Origin: Bacillota bacterium
GTDB lineage: Bacteria; Bacillota; Clostridia; Peptostreptococcales; Anaerovoracaceae
Reading direction: 5' to 3'
Assembly (NCBI GenBank): GCA_017941085.1
Contig: JAGAXF010000022.1
Coordinates: 30,767 to 94,766, forward strand
Length of the DNA stretch: 64,000 bases
Made by a program: the position numbers and the translations under genes. Position 1 is the first letter of the stretch; each line of letters starts with the position of its first letter. A model generated the notes under the pieces. The model worked only from the letters and a program-made list of their open reading frames with translations, did no database searches and was not told the DNA's origin. Shown here in pieces: positions 42,660 to 52,568 of the stretch.

Positions 42660-43853
42660 ATGAAGAAAGTTACTATACTTGGAAGTACCGGTTCTATAGG
42701 TACCCAGGCATTGGAAATAATAAGATCAAGTTCTGACAAGTTTAAGACTTCTGCTCTTACCTGCGGTGAGCAGGTGGAGGTTTTTGTTCAGCAGATTTTG
42801 GAATTCCAACCGGAATATATTGCTGTGGGAAGCGAAAGCTCCAGGGAAAAGCTCATAAACCTCCTAAAGGATAAGGGCATAGAAAAAGCAGAAATAGGAG
42901 TTGGAGAGGATGGCATTGTAAAGGCTGCCACTTATGAAACGGATATAGTTCTTAATTCTTTAATGGGAATGAGAGGTCTTGTACCCACCCTGGAAGCTAT
43001 TGGTGCCGGCCATGACATAGCCTTTGCCAATAAAGAAACTCTGGTTGCCGGTGGACAGCTGGTAATGGAATCAGCAAAGAAAAAGGGTGTGAAAATGCTG
43101 CCGGTGGATAGCGAGCACAGTGCAATATTTCAGTGCTTAGAGGGAAACAAAGGGAAAGAAATTTCTAGAATACTTCTTACTGCTTCCGGCGGTCCCTTCA
43201 GAGGCTGGACCAGGGACAAGCTTAAGAATGTTACACCGGAAATGGCCCTTAAGCATCCCAACTGGACCATGGGACAAAAGATAACCATAGACTCTGCTAC
43301 AATGATGAACAAGGGTCTGGAAATAATTGAAGCCATGTGGCTCTTTGATGTGCCGGTGGAGAATATAGAAGTATTGGTGCATCCCCAGAGCATTGTACAT
43401 TCTGCAGTGGAGTTCAAGGATACTGCAGTATTGGCAGAACTGGGAACACCGAACATGAAGGTGCCCATTGCCCTTGCCTTAGCCTATCCTGACAGATTGG
43501 ATTTAGATAAGGAATGCCAAAGGGTAGATTTCTTTAACAAGGCCAGCAATCTCACCTTTGAGAAGCCGGATGCAGAAAACTTTAAATGTCTTGCTTTAGC
43601 CCTTAGGGCAGCAAAGTTGGGAGGAACCTATCCGGCGGTAATGAATGGAGCCAACGAGGTTCTGGTAGATTTATTTTTAAAAAAGAAAATCGGATTTTTG
43701 GATATACCTGACATTATTGAAGAGATTATGGATCAGCACCAGTCTTTGCCGGCGGATAAATTGGAAAACATTTTGTCTGCCGATGGATGGGCCAGGGAAA
43801 GAGCCATGGAAATTGCAGAAACAATAGAAAGTAATATGAAAGGAGGGAATTAA
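42660..43853 (+). CDS. dxr: 1-Deoxy-D-xylulose 5-phosphate reductoisomerase
   Basis: 397 residues. NADPH site TILGSTGSIGTQALEI, LANKETLVAGG-type FANKETLVAGG, PVDSEHSAIFQCLEG and ASGGPFRGW. Second step of the MEP isoprenoid pathway; ispG is two genes on. It abuts rseP directly. Confidence 0.96.
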   Translation: MKKVTILGSTGSIGTQALEIIRSSSDKFKTSALTCGEQVEVFVQQILEFQPEYIAVGSESSREKLINLLKDKGIEKAEIGVGEDGIVKAATYETDIVLNSLMGMRGLVPTLEAIGAGHDIAFANKETLVAGGQLVMESAKKKGVKMLPVDSEHSAIFQCLEGNKGKEISRILLTASGGPFRGWTRDKLKNVTPEMALKHPNWTMGQKITIDSATMMNKGLEIIEAMWLFDVPVENIEVLVHPQSIVHSAVEFKDTAVLAELGTPNMKVPIALALAYPDRLDLDKECQRVDFFNKASNLTFEKPDAENFKCLALALRAAKLGGTYPAVMNGANEVLVDLFLKKKIGFLDIPDIIEEIMDQHQSLPADKLENILSADGWARERAMEIAETIESNMKGGN

Positions 43854-44867
43854 ATGCTTACAGTTATACTGATGATTATCTTGTTTGTATTTTTGATATT
43901 CCCTCATGAACTGGGACATTTTATTGCGGCTAAGTCCTTTGGGGTGCAGGTTAATGAATTTGCCTTTGGCATGGGCCCGGCAATTTTTAAGAAACAGGGT
44001 AAGGAAACCCTTTATTCCATAAGGGCCATTCCCATCGGTGGATATTGTGCCATGGAGGGTGAGGACACAGAGGAATCCGACGACAATCCCAGAGCTTTTA
44101 ACAATAAGAAATGGTGGCAAAAGATAATAATCCTTGTGGCGGGAGCCGCCATGAATATCTTCATAGCCTTCATAGCCATGACCATAATGGCCGGAGTGGG
44201 AGGAACCGCTACTACCACATTGGCAGATGTTGCTGAAGGTGGTCCTGCTTATGAGGCAGGGGTAATGGCCGGAGACAAAATTATAGAGATCAACGGAAAG
44301 GACACCGGCTCCTGGTATGATGTAATAACCTACCTGGATGAGGGCATGGCCGATGGCAGTGCGGTGGATGTAACCGTAGAGAGAAATGGTGGAACCGAAA
44401 CCTTTAGTATTATTCCTGAGCTTAATGAACAGGGAGCATATAAAATCGGAATAGAGTCAAAGGTGGATCATAGCCCCCTTCTTGCCATAAAGAATGGAGC
44501 GGTATCCACCAAGGAGTTAATGGGAGCCCTTTTAACCACCCTTAAGCAATTGGTTCATTCGGAAAACATTATGGGTGAGGTAAGCGGCCCCATAGGAATG
44601 GCTCAGATAGTCAGCCAGACCTCCAGCCTGGGGGGACTATACTTCATTTATTTGGTGGCGGTAATCAGTCTTAACTTGGCCATCTTTAATCTCCTTCCAT
44701 TCCCTGCATTGGATGGAGGTAGAATAATATTTGTGATAATAAGAAAGATAACAGGAAAGGCCATTAGTGACAGTGTGGAGGCAAAGGTACATGCCGCCGG
44801 TATGGTACTGCTTATTGCCTTTGCTGTCTTTGTGGCAGGTAGCGATATAATTAAGCTCTTTAAATAA
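43854..44867 (+). CDS. rseP: Site-2 protease RseP/RasP
   Basis: 337-residue intramembrane metalloprotease. Zinc motif HELGH in LIFPHELGHFIAAKSFG, one PDZ domain (about 120-200, GPAYEAGVMAGDKIIEINGKD in part), and the C-terminal motif NLLPFPALDGGRI supplying the third ligand. Four membrane helices. It cleaves anti-sigma factors and remnant signal peptides. GGAGGG lies in the end of dxr. Confidence 0.95.
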   Translation: MLTVILMIILFVFLIFPHELGHFIAAKSFGVQVNEFAFGMGPAIFKKQGKETLYSIRAIPIGGYCAMEGEDTEESDDNPRAFNNKKWWQKIIILVAGAAMNIFIAFIAMTIMAGVGGTATTTLADVAEGGPAYEAGVMAGDKIIEINGKDTGSWYDVITYLDEGMADGSAVDVTVERNGGTETFSIIPELNEQGAYKIGIESKVDHSPLLAIKNGAVSTKELMGALLTTLKQLVHSENIMGEVSGPIGMAQIVSQTSSLGGLYFIYLVAVISLNLAIFNLLPFPALDGGRIIFVIIRKITGKAISDSVEAKVHAAGMVLLIAFAVFVAGSDIIKLFK

Positions 44868-44876
44868 CAAAGGAAA

Positions 44877-45944
44877 ATGATTAATCGAAGAAAATCAAAA
44901 ACTGTAAAAATCAGAAACATAGAAATAGGCGGGGCCAATCCTCTAGCAATTCAGTCTATGACAAATGTAAGTTCGAGGGATGAAAAGGCTCTTCTTAATC
45001 AAATCCAGGAATTGGAGGAAGCCGGATGCGAAATTATCCGTATTGCCATTCCTGATATTGAATCGGCAGAAACTCTGGCTTCAGTCAGGAAGAAGACGGA
45101 TATGCCCTTGGTTGCGGATATTCACTTTGACTATAGACTTGCCATTGAGGCCATTAAGTCCGGGGCGGATAAAATACGAATTAACCCCGGTAATATTGGA
45201 TCCAAAGACAGAGTGGAAGCTGTGGTTAAGGAAGCAAAGGCAGCGGGAATCCCCATTCGAGTAGGAGTTAATTCCGGATCCCTGGAAAAGGATATTTTGG
45301 AGAAAAACCGTGGAGTTACTGCAGAAGGACTGGCGGAAAGTGCTCTTAGGAACCTGGCTATAATAGAAGACATGGGATATGACAACCTGGTTTGTTCCAT
45401 AAAATCATCTGATGTATCCATGAACTATGACGCCCATATAATCCTGGGGGAAAGAACCATCCACCCCATACATATAGGAATCACCGAGGCAGGAACCATA
45501 AGAAGAGGCAAGGTGAAATCCGCCATAGGAATAGGGGGCCTTATTCTGGCCGGGATTGGAGATACCTTAAGGGTGTCCCTTACTGCCAATCCTGTGGAAG
45601 AGGTTGTCTTTGCTAAGGAAATACTGGAATCTCTGGGCCTAATGGAACCAAAGTACAACCTGGTGTCATGCCCAACCTGCGGCAGAACGGAAGTGGATTT
45701 ACAGAGCCTGGCAGAAGAGGTAGACCAAAGGCTGATGAACATTAATCTTAGGCAGGGTATCAAAATCGCCGTAATGGGATGTGTTGTTAACGGTCCCGGA
45801 GAGGCAATGGAAGCTGACTATGGTATTGCCGGCGGTAAAGGAAAAGGCGTGATTATCGCCAAGGGAGAAATAGTAAAAACAGTTCCCGAAGAAGAGCTGG
45901 TGGACCAACTGATAGATATAATCCAAAAGGAAGAATCAAAATAA
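44877..45944 (+). CDS. ispG: 4-Hydroxy-3-methylbut-2-enyl diphosphate synthase (flavodoxin)
   Basis: 355 residues. GGANPLAIQSMTNVSSRD, RINPGNIG, and [4Fe-4S] ligands in SCPTCGRTEVDL with GCVVNGPGEAMEAD. Penultimate MEP-pathway step from MEcPP to HMBPP, needing reduced ferredoxin or flavodoxin. Confidence 0.96.
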   Translation: MINRRKSKTVKIRNIEIGGANPLAIQSMTNVSSRDEKALLNQIQELEEAGCEIIRIAIPDIESAETLASVRKKTDMPLVADIHFDYRLAIEAIKSGADKIRINPGNIGSKDRVEAVVKEAKAAGIPIRVGVNSGSLEKDILEKNRGVTAEGLAESALRNLAIIEDMGYDNLVCSIKSSDVSMNYDAHIILGERTIHPIHIGITEAGTIRRGKVKSAIGIGGLILAGIGDTLRVSLTANPVEEVVFAKEILESLGLMEPKYNLVSCPTCGRTEVDLQSLAEEVDQRLMNINLRQGIKIAVMGCVVNGPGEAMEADYGIAGGKGKGVIIAKGEIVKTVPEEELVDQLIDIIQKEESK

Positions 45945-45965
45945 AGGGAGCGGCATAATACCTTT

Positions 45966-48900
45966 ATGAGAGATATTTTTGAAAAGCATATAGATTGGGA
46001 CATTCTTGAAAAGGACAATTTAACAAAGGAAGATTTCGCCTTTGAAATCAAGGATGGGGTAATTAGAAAAAGTACCGGAGTGCTGACCATAGAGTTGGCA
46101 CTTAATTTTGTCATTCCTGTTTATAGTGAAAGAAAAATCAAGGGTATTATTCTAAATGCCATTCCTGAAGTAAAGGATGTGGAAATAAAGTGCCAGTATG
46201 AAAATATGATTCAAAGTCCTAAGACCTATCTGGAACTTTATTTGCCAAAAATGATAGACCGGGCCAATGGTCTTTATCGGGGAATAACGGAAAGCATAAT
46301 TCGAGAGGGTTTGGAGGTAGAGAACAACACTCTCTATATTAAGGCTCTTGGAAATGTAATGACGGAGAGACTGAATGAATCCTTGTCGGATTTATTTAAA
46401 AAGTATATCCGGGATGATTTTGGCATGGATATGAAGGTGGTTTTTGTAAACGACCAGGAATTACACCATTTGGCCAAGGAGAACCTGGAAAAAGAGGTGG
46501 AGGTTAGATTGGAGGAAGCCATTAAAGAAAGTGCTGAACAATCCAAACAAGCCGCCGAGAAGGTTAAGGAAACTCCTGTTGAGAAAAAAAGCCAAAGTGC
46601 CAGCGGAATAAAAAGAAGAAATGAATATCTGGCCAAGAGAAGACAAAAGGAACTTCCGGTTATTGGGAATATAATCATGGGAGGAAGAACCATCGTGGGT
46701 GATGAGATGCCGATTTCTGAAATAGATCCTACCATGAAAGATGCGGTAATAGGGGGCATCGTTTTTGGCAAGGAAATGAAGGTCTTTAGCAGTGGAAGTA
46801 TAATGGCTAAGCTTTTCATTACAGATAAAAGCAAAAGCATACTTTGCAAGACCTTTGTTACCGATGAAAAATGGAAGGACATTGACGAGAACATTTCCCT
46901 TGGTGACTATGTAAAGATTCAAGGCCAACCACAGATAGACCAATATGAAGACAACTCCCTTACTATTGCCATGAACAGAATAGAGAAGGGACAGGTAAAG
47001 AAGAGGGAGGACAATTATCCCGGGCTTCACAGAGTTGAGCTTCATTGCCATACCAAAATGAGCAGAATGGACGGACTTAACGATGTGAAGACCATCATAA
47101 ATACTGCAGTGGAATGGAACCAACCGGCGGTAGCCATTACAGATCACGGTGTGGTTCAAAGCTTCCCTGATGCGGGAAAGCTTAAGGATGACCTTAAGAA
47201 GAAGGGCAAGGAAATAAAAATCATATATGGAATGGAAGGATATGTGTTTAACGACTCCGGTTATATGACGGAGGATGATGTTTTGGATTACAAATCCAGA
47301 AACACCTATCACATTATACTTCTTGCCGCTACCCAGGAGGGTATAAAGAATCTATATAGACTGGTTTCTGAGTCTCATATTAATTACTTCTACAAGAGAC
47401 CCAGACTTCCTAAATCCCTTATTGAGAAATATAGGGAGGGTTTAATAATAGGCTCTGCCTGCGAGGCAGGAGAGGTTTATCGCGCCATTGTTGATGGTGT
47501 TTCAGATGAAGAACTGGACAAGGTGGCCTCTTTCTACGACTATTTGGAAATACAACCCTTGATAAACAACAGGTTTATGATAGAAAGAGGAATCGTAGAC
47601 AGCAATGAAGAACTTAGGGAGTATAACAGAAGAATTATCAGATGCGGAGATAGGTTGGGGAAGCTTGTATGCGCCACAACGGATGCTCATTATGATGAAC
47701 CGGAATCTGCAGTATATAGAAATGTAATCCTGGGAAGCATGGGCTTTGATAATGCAGAGAATGGTCAGGGACTATATCTAAGAACCACGGAAGAAATGAT
47801 GGAGGAGTTTTCCTATTTAGGTGAGGAATTGGCCCATAAGGTCGTGGTGGAAAATCCCAATTTAATTGCCGAAATGATAGATGAAAACATAAAGCCCATT
47901 CCCGACGGTAAGTTCCCGCCGGTAATAGAGAATTCCGATGAGATTCTAAGATCCAGCTGCATGAATAGGGCCAAGGAAATATATGGAGAACCTCTGCCGG
48001 ATATTATTGCGGAAAGGCTAAAGGTGGAGTTGGATTCCATCATCTCGAATAAATACTCGGTAATGTATGTTTCTGCCCAAATGCTGATTAATAAATCCAT
48101 GGAAGCAGGATACATGGTAGGGTCCAGAGGTTCTGTTGGATCCTCTTTAGCCGCCACATTTGCAGGGATTACAGAAGTAAATCCTTTAGAACCCCATTAT
48201 GTTTGCCCCCAGTGCAAATATATAGAGTGGGGAGACAGGGAATTATACGATTGTGGTATCGACCTTCCGGAAAAGGACTGCCCACATTGTGGCACCCCTT
48301 TAAAGAGGGACGGATTCACCATACCCTTTGCCACCTTCCTGGGATTTGAAGGGGATAAGGAGCCGGACATAGATCTTAACTTTGCCGGTGAATTCCAGGC
48401 CACAGCTCATAGATATGTGGGGGAAATATTTGGAGAGAAAAATGTATTTAAGGCGGGAACGGTTTCAACCCTTAAGCGAAAGAATGCGGAAAGAATAGTT
48501 TCCAAGTTCACCGAAGAAACAGGCATTTCCTATGACAAGCTGGATGCCACCAGAATTGCCATGGGCTGCGAAGGGGTAAAGAATACCACAGGACAGCATC
48601 CCGGCGGAATAATCATTGTGCCGGATGATCATGAAATATATGAATTCTGTCCTATTCAGCATCCTGCCAACAAAGATATAGATATAGTTACTACTCACTT
48701 TGATTACCACAAGTTGGAAAACAATCTGCTTAAACTGGATATTCTTGGACATACAGGTCCTTCCATGTTTAGGCATCTATACGATATGACCGGCATTAAT
48801 CCCATGCACGTGGATATTGCCGACAGAAAGGTAATCAGTATATTCAACAGCACAGAGGCTTTGAATATTGTTGATCCGGAATATAGATATACGGACGGCA

Positions 48901-49796
48901 CCTTTGGGGTTCCTGAATTTGGAACTCACTTTGTCCGGGGAATGCTGCAGGAAATCAAGCCCCAGAAAATTGGAGACTTAGTAAGAATAGCAGGCTTCTC
49001 CCACGGTACCGATGTATGGACCAACAATGCCCAGGACTATGTGAACCAGGGTATAGCCTCTATGAATGAAGTTATCTCCACAAGAGACGACATCATGAAT
49101 TACCTTATTCTAAAGGGCTTGGAGAACAAAGATGCCTTTGACATAATGGAGGATGTGAGAAAGAACAGACCTCTTAAGGAACATCATCTAAAGATGATGA
49201 AGGATGCAGGAGTTCCGGATTGGTACATTGAATCATGTAAAAAAATCCAATACATGTTCCCCAGGGCTCATGCTGCAGCATATGTTATGACCTCCTTAAG
49301 AGTTGCCTGGTACAAGGTTTATTATCCCTTGGAATTTTATGCTGCGCATTTCACAGCCTCTGCCGATGCCTTTGAAAGTGCCATTATTTTAAGAGGCCAG
49401 GGGGCCTGTGATGAAGCCGTACGAAGAATAATGTCCAGAGGGGATAATTTTGCCGACTTTGAACGGAAGGAAAAAGACGAAAAGACCAGACCTATATTTG
49501 AAATAGCATATGAAATGTATGCAAGGGGATATAGGTTTAGAGCTCCGGAGCTGGGTAAATCCCAGGCCTTAAGATTTACCGTTGATAATGGAGAGGTTCT
49601 TCTGCCCTTTGTTGCTTTGGAGGGTGTGGGAGAATCAGCGGCAAAAGCCCTTTATGCTGCCTATGAAGAAAAGCCCTTTTCCACTGTGGAGGAAATAACC
49701 TCCAGGGTTAAGATAAACAAGACAGCTTTGGAAGCCCTAAGGAGCTATGGAGTTTTAGCGGGACTTCCGGAAACGGACCAAATATCTTTCTTCTAA
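45966..49796 (+). CDS. polC: DNA polymerase III PolC lacking the exonuclease domain
   Basis: 1276 residues against about 1440 in B. subtilis PolC. Order seen: N-terminal domains, OB fold (about 225-350), PHP part 1 (VELHCH, H360/H362; TDHG, D393/H394; YGMEGY, E424), then directly PHP part 2 (YHIILLA, H449; GSACEAGE, C499; TTDAHY, D573/H575). The ~165-residue DnaQ-like exonuclease normally inserted after YG-x-E is replaced by about 20 residues; no DVETTG motif. Zinc knuckle CPQC...CPHC, palm GDKEPDIDLNF, TTGQHPGGI and thumb are intact. It follows ispG by 21 nt. Confidence 0.95.
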   Translation: MRDIFEKHIDWDILEKDNLTKEDFAFEIKDGVIRKSTGVLTIELALNFVIPVYSERKIKGIILNAIPEVKDVEIKCQYENMIQSPKTYLELYLPKMIDRANGLYRGITESIIREGLEVENNTLYIKALGNVMTERLNESLSDLFKKYIRDDFGMDMKVVFVNDQELHHLAKENLEKEVEVRLEEAIKESAEQSKQAAEKVKETPVEKKSQSASGIKRRNEYLAKRRQKELPVIGNIIMGGRTIVGDEMPISEIDPTMKDAVIGGIVFGKEMKVFSSGSIMAKLFITDKSKSILCKTFVTDEKWKDIDENISLGDYVKIQGQPQIDQYEDNSLTIAMNRIEKGQVKKREDNYPGLHRVELHCHTKMSRMDGLNDVKTIINTAVEWNQPAVAITDHGVVQSFPDAGKLKDDLKKKGKEIKIIYGMEGYVFNDSGYMTEDDVLDYKSRNTYHIILLAATQEGIKNLYRLVSESHINYFYKRPRLPKSLIEKYREGLIIGSACEAGEVYRAIVDGVSDEELDKVASFYDYLEIQPLINNRFMIERGIVDSNEELREYNRRIIRCGDRLGKLVCATTDAHYDEPESAVYRNVILGSMGFDNAENGQGLYLRTTEEMMEEFSYLGEELAHKVVVENPNLIAEMIDENIKPIPDGKFPPVIENSDEILRSSCMNRAKEIYGEPLPDIIAERLKVELDSIISNKYSVMYVSAQMLINKSMEAGYMVGSRGSVGSSLAATFAGITEVNPLEPHYVCPQCKYIEWGDRELYDCGIDLPEKDCPHCGTPLKRDGFTIPFATFLGFEGDKEPDIDLNFAGEFQATAHRYVGEIFGEKNVFKAGTVSTLKRKNAERIVSKFTEETGISYDKLDATRIAMGCEGVKNTTGQHPGGIIIVPDDHEIYEFCPIQHPANKDIDIVTTHFDYHKLENNLLKLDILGHTGPSMFRHLYDMTGINPMHVDIADRKVISIFNSTEALNIVDPEYRYTDGTFGVPEFGTHFVRGMLQEIKPQKIGDLVRIAGFSHGTDVWTNNAQDYVNQGIASMNEVISTRDDIMNYLILKGLENKDAFDIMEDVRKNRPLKEHHLKMMKDAGVPDWYIESCKKIQYMFPRAHAAAYVMTSLRVAWYKVYYPLEFYAAHFTASADAFESAIILRGQGACDEAVRRIMSRGDNFADFERKEKDEKTRPIFEIAYEMYARGYRFRAPELGKSQALRFTVDNGEVLLPFVALEGVGESAAKALYAAYEEKPFSTVEEITSRVKINKTALEALRSYGVLAGLPETDQISFF

Positions 49797-49811
49797 TTTC
49801 AAGTTAAATCG

Positions 49812-50204
49812 ATGAATGAAAAGACATGGCTGGCGGTTAAAACTCGAAGTGAGTCAACTAGAGTTGAACTTAGTGATGTTTTGGTAATAGAAAGAAGAGC
49901 CAGAAAAATATTTGTGGCTACCACAGACAGGCTAATAAACTACTATGATCAACTTAGAAATATTAAACCTCTCCTGGGAGACAATTTCTTTGAAGTGTAT
50001 AGTGGCTGCCTGATAAATCTGGATAGATTGGACTCTGCAAAGGAAGGTATTCTGTACTTTGATAATGGATATGAGCTTCCTTTGTCGGAGAGAAGCTTTG
50101 TTAGAGCAAAGCAAAAGCACTATGCCTATTATAGGGTTAAACAGCTTAGGGATGTAAAGGATATAAAGGCCGCCAGAGAGGTGGATGAGCCAGAGGACTA
50201 CTGA
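49812..50204 (+). CDS. LytTR-domain DNA-binding protein, stand-alone
   Basis: 130 residues. LytTR fold: VELSDVLVIERRARKIFV, NIKPLLGDNFFEVYSGCLINLDRLDS in part, LPLSERSFVRAKQKHY. No receiver domain is fused, and no sensor kinase adjoins. 15 nt after polC and probably cotranscribed with it, which is an odd place for a regulator. LytTR proteins bind paired direct repeats; targets unknown. Confidence 0.8.
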   Translation: MNEKTWLAVKTRSESTRVELSDVLVIERRARKIFVATTDRLINYYDQLRNIKPLLGDNFFEVYSGCLINLDRLDSAKEGILYFDNGYELPLSERSFVRAKQKHYAYYRVKQLRDVKDIKAAREVDEPEDY

Positions 50205-50217
50205 GGGAAAAAAACAC

Positions 50218-50246
50218 TTGCCTTTAACTTAGGCTGGTTATAAAAT
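50218..50246 (+). promoter_or_regulatory. Promoter for mscL
   Basis: TTGCCT (50218-50223), 17-nt spacer, TAAAAT (50241-50246), 58 nt before the start. Confidence 0.55.
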
Positions 50247-50304
50247 ACTTTTTGGTGATTTTAGCCAAAGTAATTGTTCGAATTCGAAGGGAGATAGCGT
50301 AATT

Positions 50305-50673
50305 ATGAAGTTTATGAAGGAATTCAAAGAATTCATAACAAAGGGCGATATGATGAGTATGGCCGTTGGTATCATTATAGGTGGTGCCTTCTCCGCAATC
50401 ATCGGCTCTTTGGTAGAAGATGTACTTGGTCCAATTATTGGACTGTTCATGGGTGGAGCTGATTTCTCCAACCTGAGTTTTGGAATAGGTGATGCTCAGA
50501 TTATGATTGGTAAGTTTATTCAGGCAATCATCACATTCCTGATTACAGCTCTGGTAATCTTCATCATGATGAAGCAATTCAACAAAATGAAAAAGGAAGA
50601 GCCGGAAGCAGATCCTGAACCATCTGATGAGGTTAAACTCCTTACAGAAATCAGAGATTCTCTGGCAAAATAA
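50305..50673 (+). CDS. mscL: Large-conductance mechanosensitive channel
   Basis: 122 residues. MKFMKEFKEFITKGDMMSMAVGIIIGGAFSAIIGSLVEDV in parts is the N-terminal helix plus TM1 pore; TM2 at about 70-93; charged C-terminal helix LLTEIRDSL. Homopentameric emergency valve for hypo-osmotic shock. AAGGGAGA ribosome site and its own promoter and terminator. Confidence 0.95.
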   Translation: MKFMKEFKEFITKGDMMSMAVGIIIGGAFSAIIGSLVEDVLGPIIGLFMGGADFSNLSFGIGDAQIMIGKFIQAIITFLITALVIFIMMKQFNKMKKEEPEADPEPSDEVKLLTEIRDSLAK

Positions 50674-50728
50674 GTTTTGACAGGTAGCGAAAGCTATGCT
50701 ATTATTTCAATGTCAAATATTTCTAGTG

Positions 50729-50764
50729 TTGAAGAGTGGGTCCTGCCCACTCTTCAAGTTTTGT
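50729..50764 (+). terminator. Intrinsic terminator after mscL
   Basis: 12-bp stem TTGAAGAGTGGG (50729-50740) / CCCACTCTTCAA (50746-50757), loop TCCTG, then GTTTTGT. Confidence 0.88.
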
Positions 50765-50793
50765 AAGGGCAATAAAGCCCTCTGGTAATAAAT

Positions 50794-51282
50794 ATGGCGA
50801 AAAACAAAATAACGGATTTGGTCCTGGGTCTTCTGGAAGTGTATTTCCAAGGAAATCCGGATAAGGGTCTTAGCCTTTATCACCTGGAATTTGTCAAAGA
50901 GGGACCGGACAAGGTGCTTAGGATATTCATAGATAAAGATAAGGAATATGTAAGCACTGAGGATTGCGAAGAGGTAAGCAGGTATCTTTCAGAAAAACTG
51001 GATGACCTTGACCCCATTGAACAGAACTATGTTTTGGAGATTAGTTCACCGGGTATGGATCGGGTCTTAGTAACCCCGGAGCATTTTGAGAGATATAAAG
51101 GAGAGGAAGTTGAAGTAAGCCTCTACCGAGAAATAGAAGGAACAAAGAAACTTGAGGGGACTTTGCTGGATTATTCCCACGGAAATATAAAGCTTAAGGT
51201 GGAAAATGACAAGGGAGAAGCAAAGGAAGTAGAACTGGAATCGAAGGATTTTGCCAAGGTGAATTTGGCAGTTGTTATATAA
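50794..51282 (+). CDS. rimP: Ribosome maturation factor RimP
   Basis: 162 residues. LRIFIDKDKEYVSTEDCEEVSRYLSEKLD and YVLEISSPGMDRVL are signatures in part. Needed for 30S maturation. First gene of the rimP-nusA-rnpM-ylxQ-infB-rbfA-nrnA-truB-ribF run, closely packed. No clear promoter is seen in the short gap upstream. Confidence 0.94.
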   Translation: MAKNKITDLVLGLLEVYFQGNPDKGLSLYHLEFVKEGPDKVLRIFIDKDKEYVSTEDCEEVSRYLSEKLDDLDPIEQNYVLEISSPGMDRVLVTPEHFERYKGEEVEVSLYREIEGTKKLEGTLLDYSHGNIKLKVENDKGEAKEVELESKDFAKVNLAVVI

Positions 51283-51302
51283 ATCATCGGAGGTAATAGG
51301 AA

Positions 51303-52568
51303 ATGGCCAATCAGCAGTTAATAGAAGCTTTGGATTTACTGGAAGAAGAAAAGAAGATATCCAAGGAAGAGATTCTTGAGGCTTTGGAAGCAGCTATGCT
51401 TGCTGCATATAAGAAAAACTATTTTAAAAAGGACAAGGATAAGAATAAGGACAAAGAGTCCAATAAAGAGATAAATAACGTTCGAATCAATATCGACAGA
51501 CATACCGGGGAAATCACCATCATAGCCACCATGACTATTGTTGAGGAAGTTAAGGACGACAAGACTGAGGTTAGCTTGGCCTATGCTCAGCAAATCGATC
51601 CAAGGTTTGAAGTGGGAGATACCATTGACTTCCAGGTTCCCAGCGACAATTTTAAGAGAACTGCCGCTCATTCCGCCAAGACCATCCTTAAGCAGAAACT
51701 GAGAGAAAGCGAAAGAAGCAAAATCTACGAGGACTTTAAGGATCGTCAGGGTGAACTGGTTACAGGTATTGTACAGAGAAAGAATAAAAACACTATTTTT
51801 GTTGACATAGGAAGAACAGACGGTATTCTTCCGGCTAAGGAACAGGTACCGGGAGAGAACTTCAATGTTCACGATAGAATTAAGGCTTATATAACACAGG
51901 TTAACAAGGCTGATTCCGGCAATAATAAAACCGACTCCGGATCTCAGGTATTCCTTTCCAGATCTCATCCGGGCTTTGTTAGAAAGCTCTTTGAAATGGA
52001 GGTTCCTGAAATTCAGGATGGCACTGTGGAAATAAAGAACGTGGCCAGAGAAGCAGGCTCCAGAACCAAAATTGCTGTATATGCCCACGATGAAAACGTG
52101 GATCCTGTAGGAGCCTGTGTAGGAACAAGAGGAACAAGAGTGCAGGCCGTTGTGGACGAACTTTCAGGTGAAAAAATAGACATTATTCCCTGGAGCGAGG
52201 ATCCGGAAGAATTAATTGCCAATGTACTTTCTCCGGCTCAGGTAGAAGAGGTAATAATCGAAGAAGAAGGAAAGGCTACCGCCATTGTTCCCGACAAGCA
52301 GTTATCTCTTGCCATCGGTAAAGAAGGACAGAATGTTAGATTGGCAGCCAGAGTAAGTGGATGGAAGATTGACATAAAGAGCCATGGTCAATACTTTGGT
52401 GAAGAGGATGAAGAGTATTACCAGGATCACGATGATCACGACGATCACGATGATCATGATGAACATGAGGGCCAGGACCACCAGGATGATTCTGACGAAA
52501 TAGTTGAAGTAAATGAACCGGAGGAAAAACCAGAGGAAGAAGCTAAGGTAGAAGATGCTGAAGAATAA
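51303..52568 (+). CDS. nusA: Transcription factor NusA with Asp/His-rich tail
   Basis: 421 residues. N-terminal RNAP-binding domain (1-120), S1 domain ([19 protein letters not shown]), KH1/KH2 ([48 protein letters not shown] in part). The C-terminal tail (about 365-421) begins with a DHDDHDDHD run and ends Glu-rich; the DNA there is a 9-bp tandem repeat. No acidic repeat domain of the E. coli kind. Its 3' end overlaps rnpM by 14 nt. Confidence 0.95.
   Translation: MANQQLIEALDLLEEEKKISKEEILEALEAAMLAAYKKNYFKKDKDKNKDKESNKEINNVRINIDRHTGEITIIATMTIVEEVKDDKTEVSLAYAQQIDPRFEVGDTIDFQVPSDNFKRTAAHSAKTILKQKLRESERSKIYEDFKDRQGELVTGIVQRKNKNTIFVDIGRTDGILPAKEQVPGENFNVHDRIKAYITQVNKADSGNNKTDSGSQVFLSRSHPGFVRKLFEMEVPEIQDGTVEIKNVAREAGSRTKIAVYAHDENVDPVGACVGTRGTRVQAVVDELSGEKIDIIPWSEDPEELIANVLSPAQVEEVIIEEEGKATAIVPDKQLSLAIGKEGQNVRLAARVSGWKIDIKSHGQYFGEEDEEYYQDHDDHDDHDDHDEHEGQDHQDDSDEIVEVNEPEEKPEEEAKVEDAEE
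52425..52469 (+). repeat. Five 9-bp tandem repeats in the nusA tail
   Basis: Imperfect GATCACGAT units repeated five times, coding for DHD. Such a tract can change length by slippage in steps of three residues. Confidence 0.75.

Noticed and set aside
47220..47310. Missing PolC exonuclease explained by a frameshift or a separate nearby exonuclease gene
   Set aside because: The frame is continuous, flanking PHP motifs are intact, and no DnaQ-like motif occurs in any frame I read nearby; an assembly deletion cannot be fully excluded.
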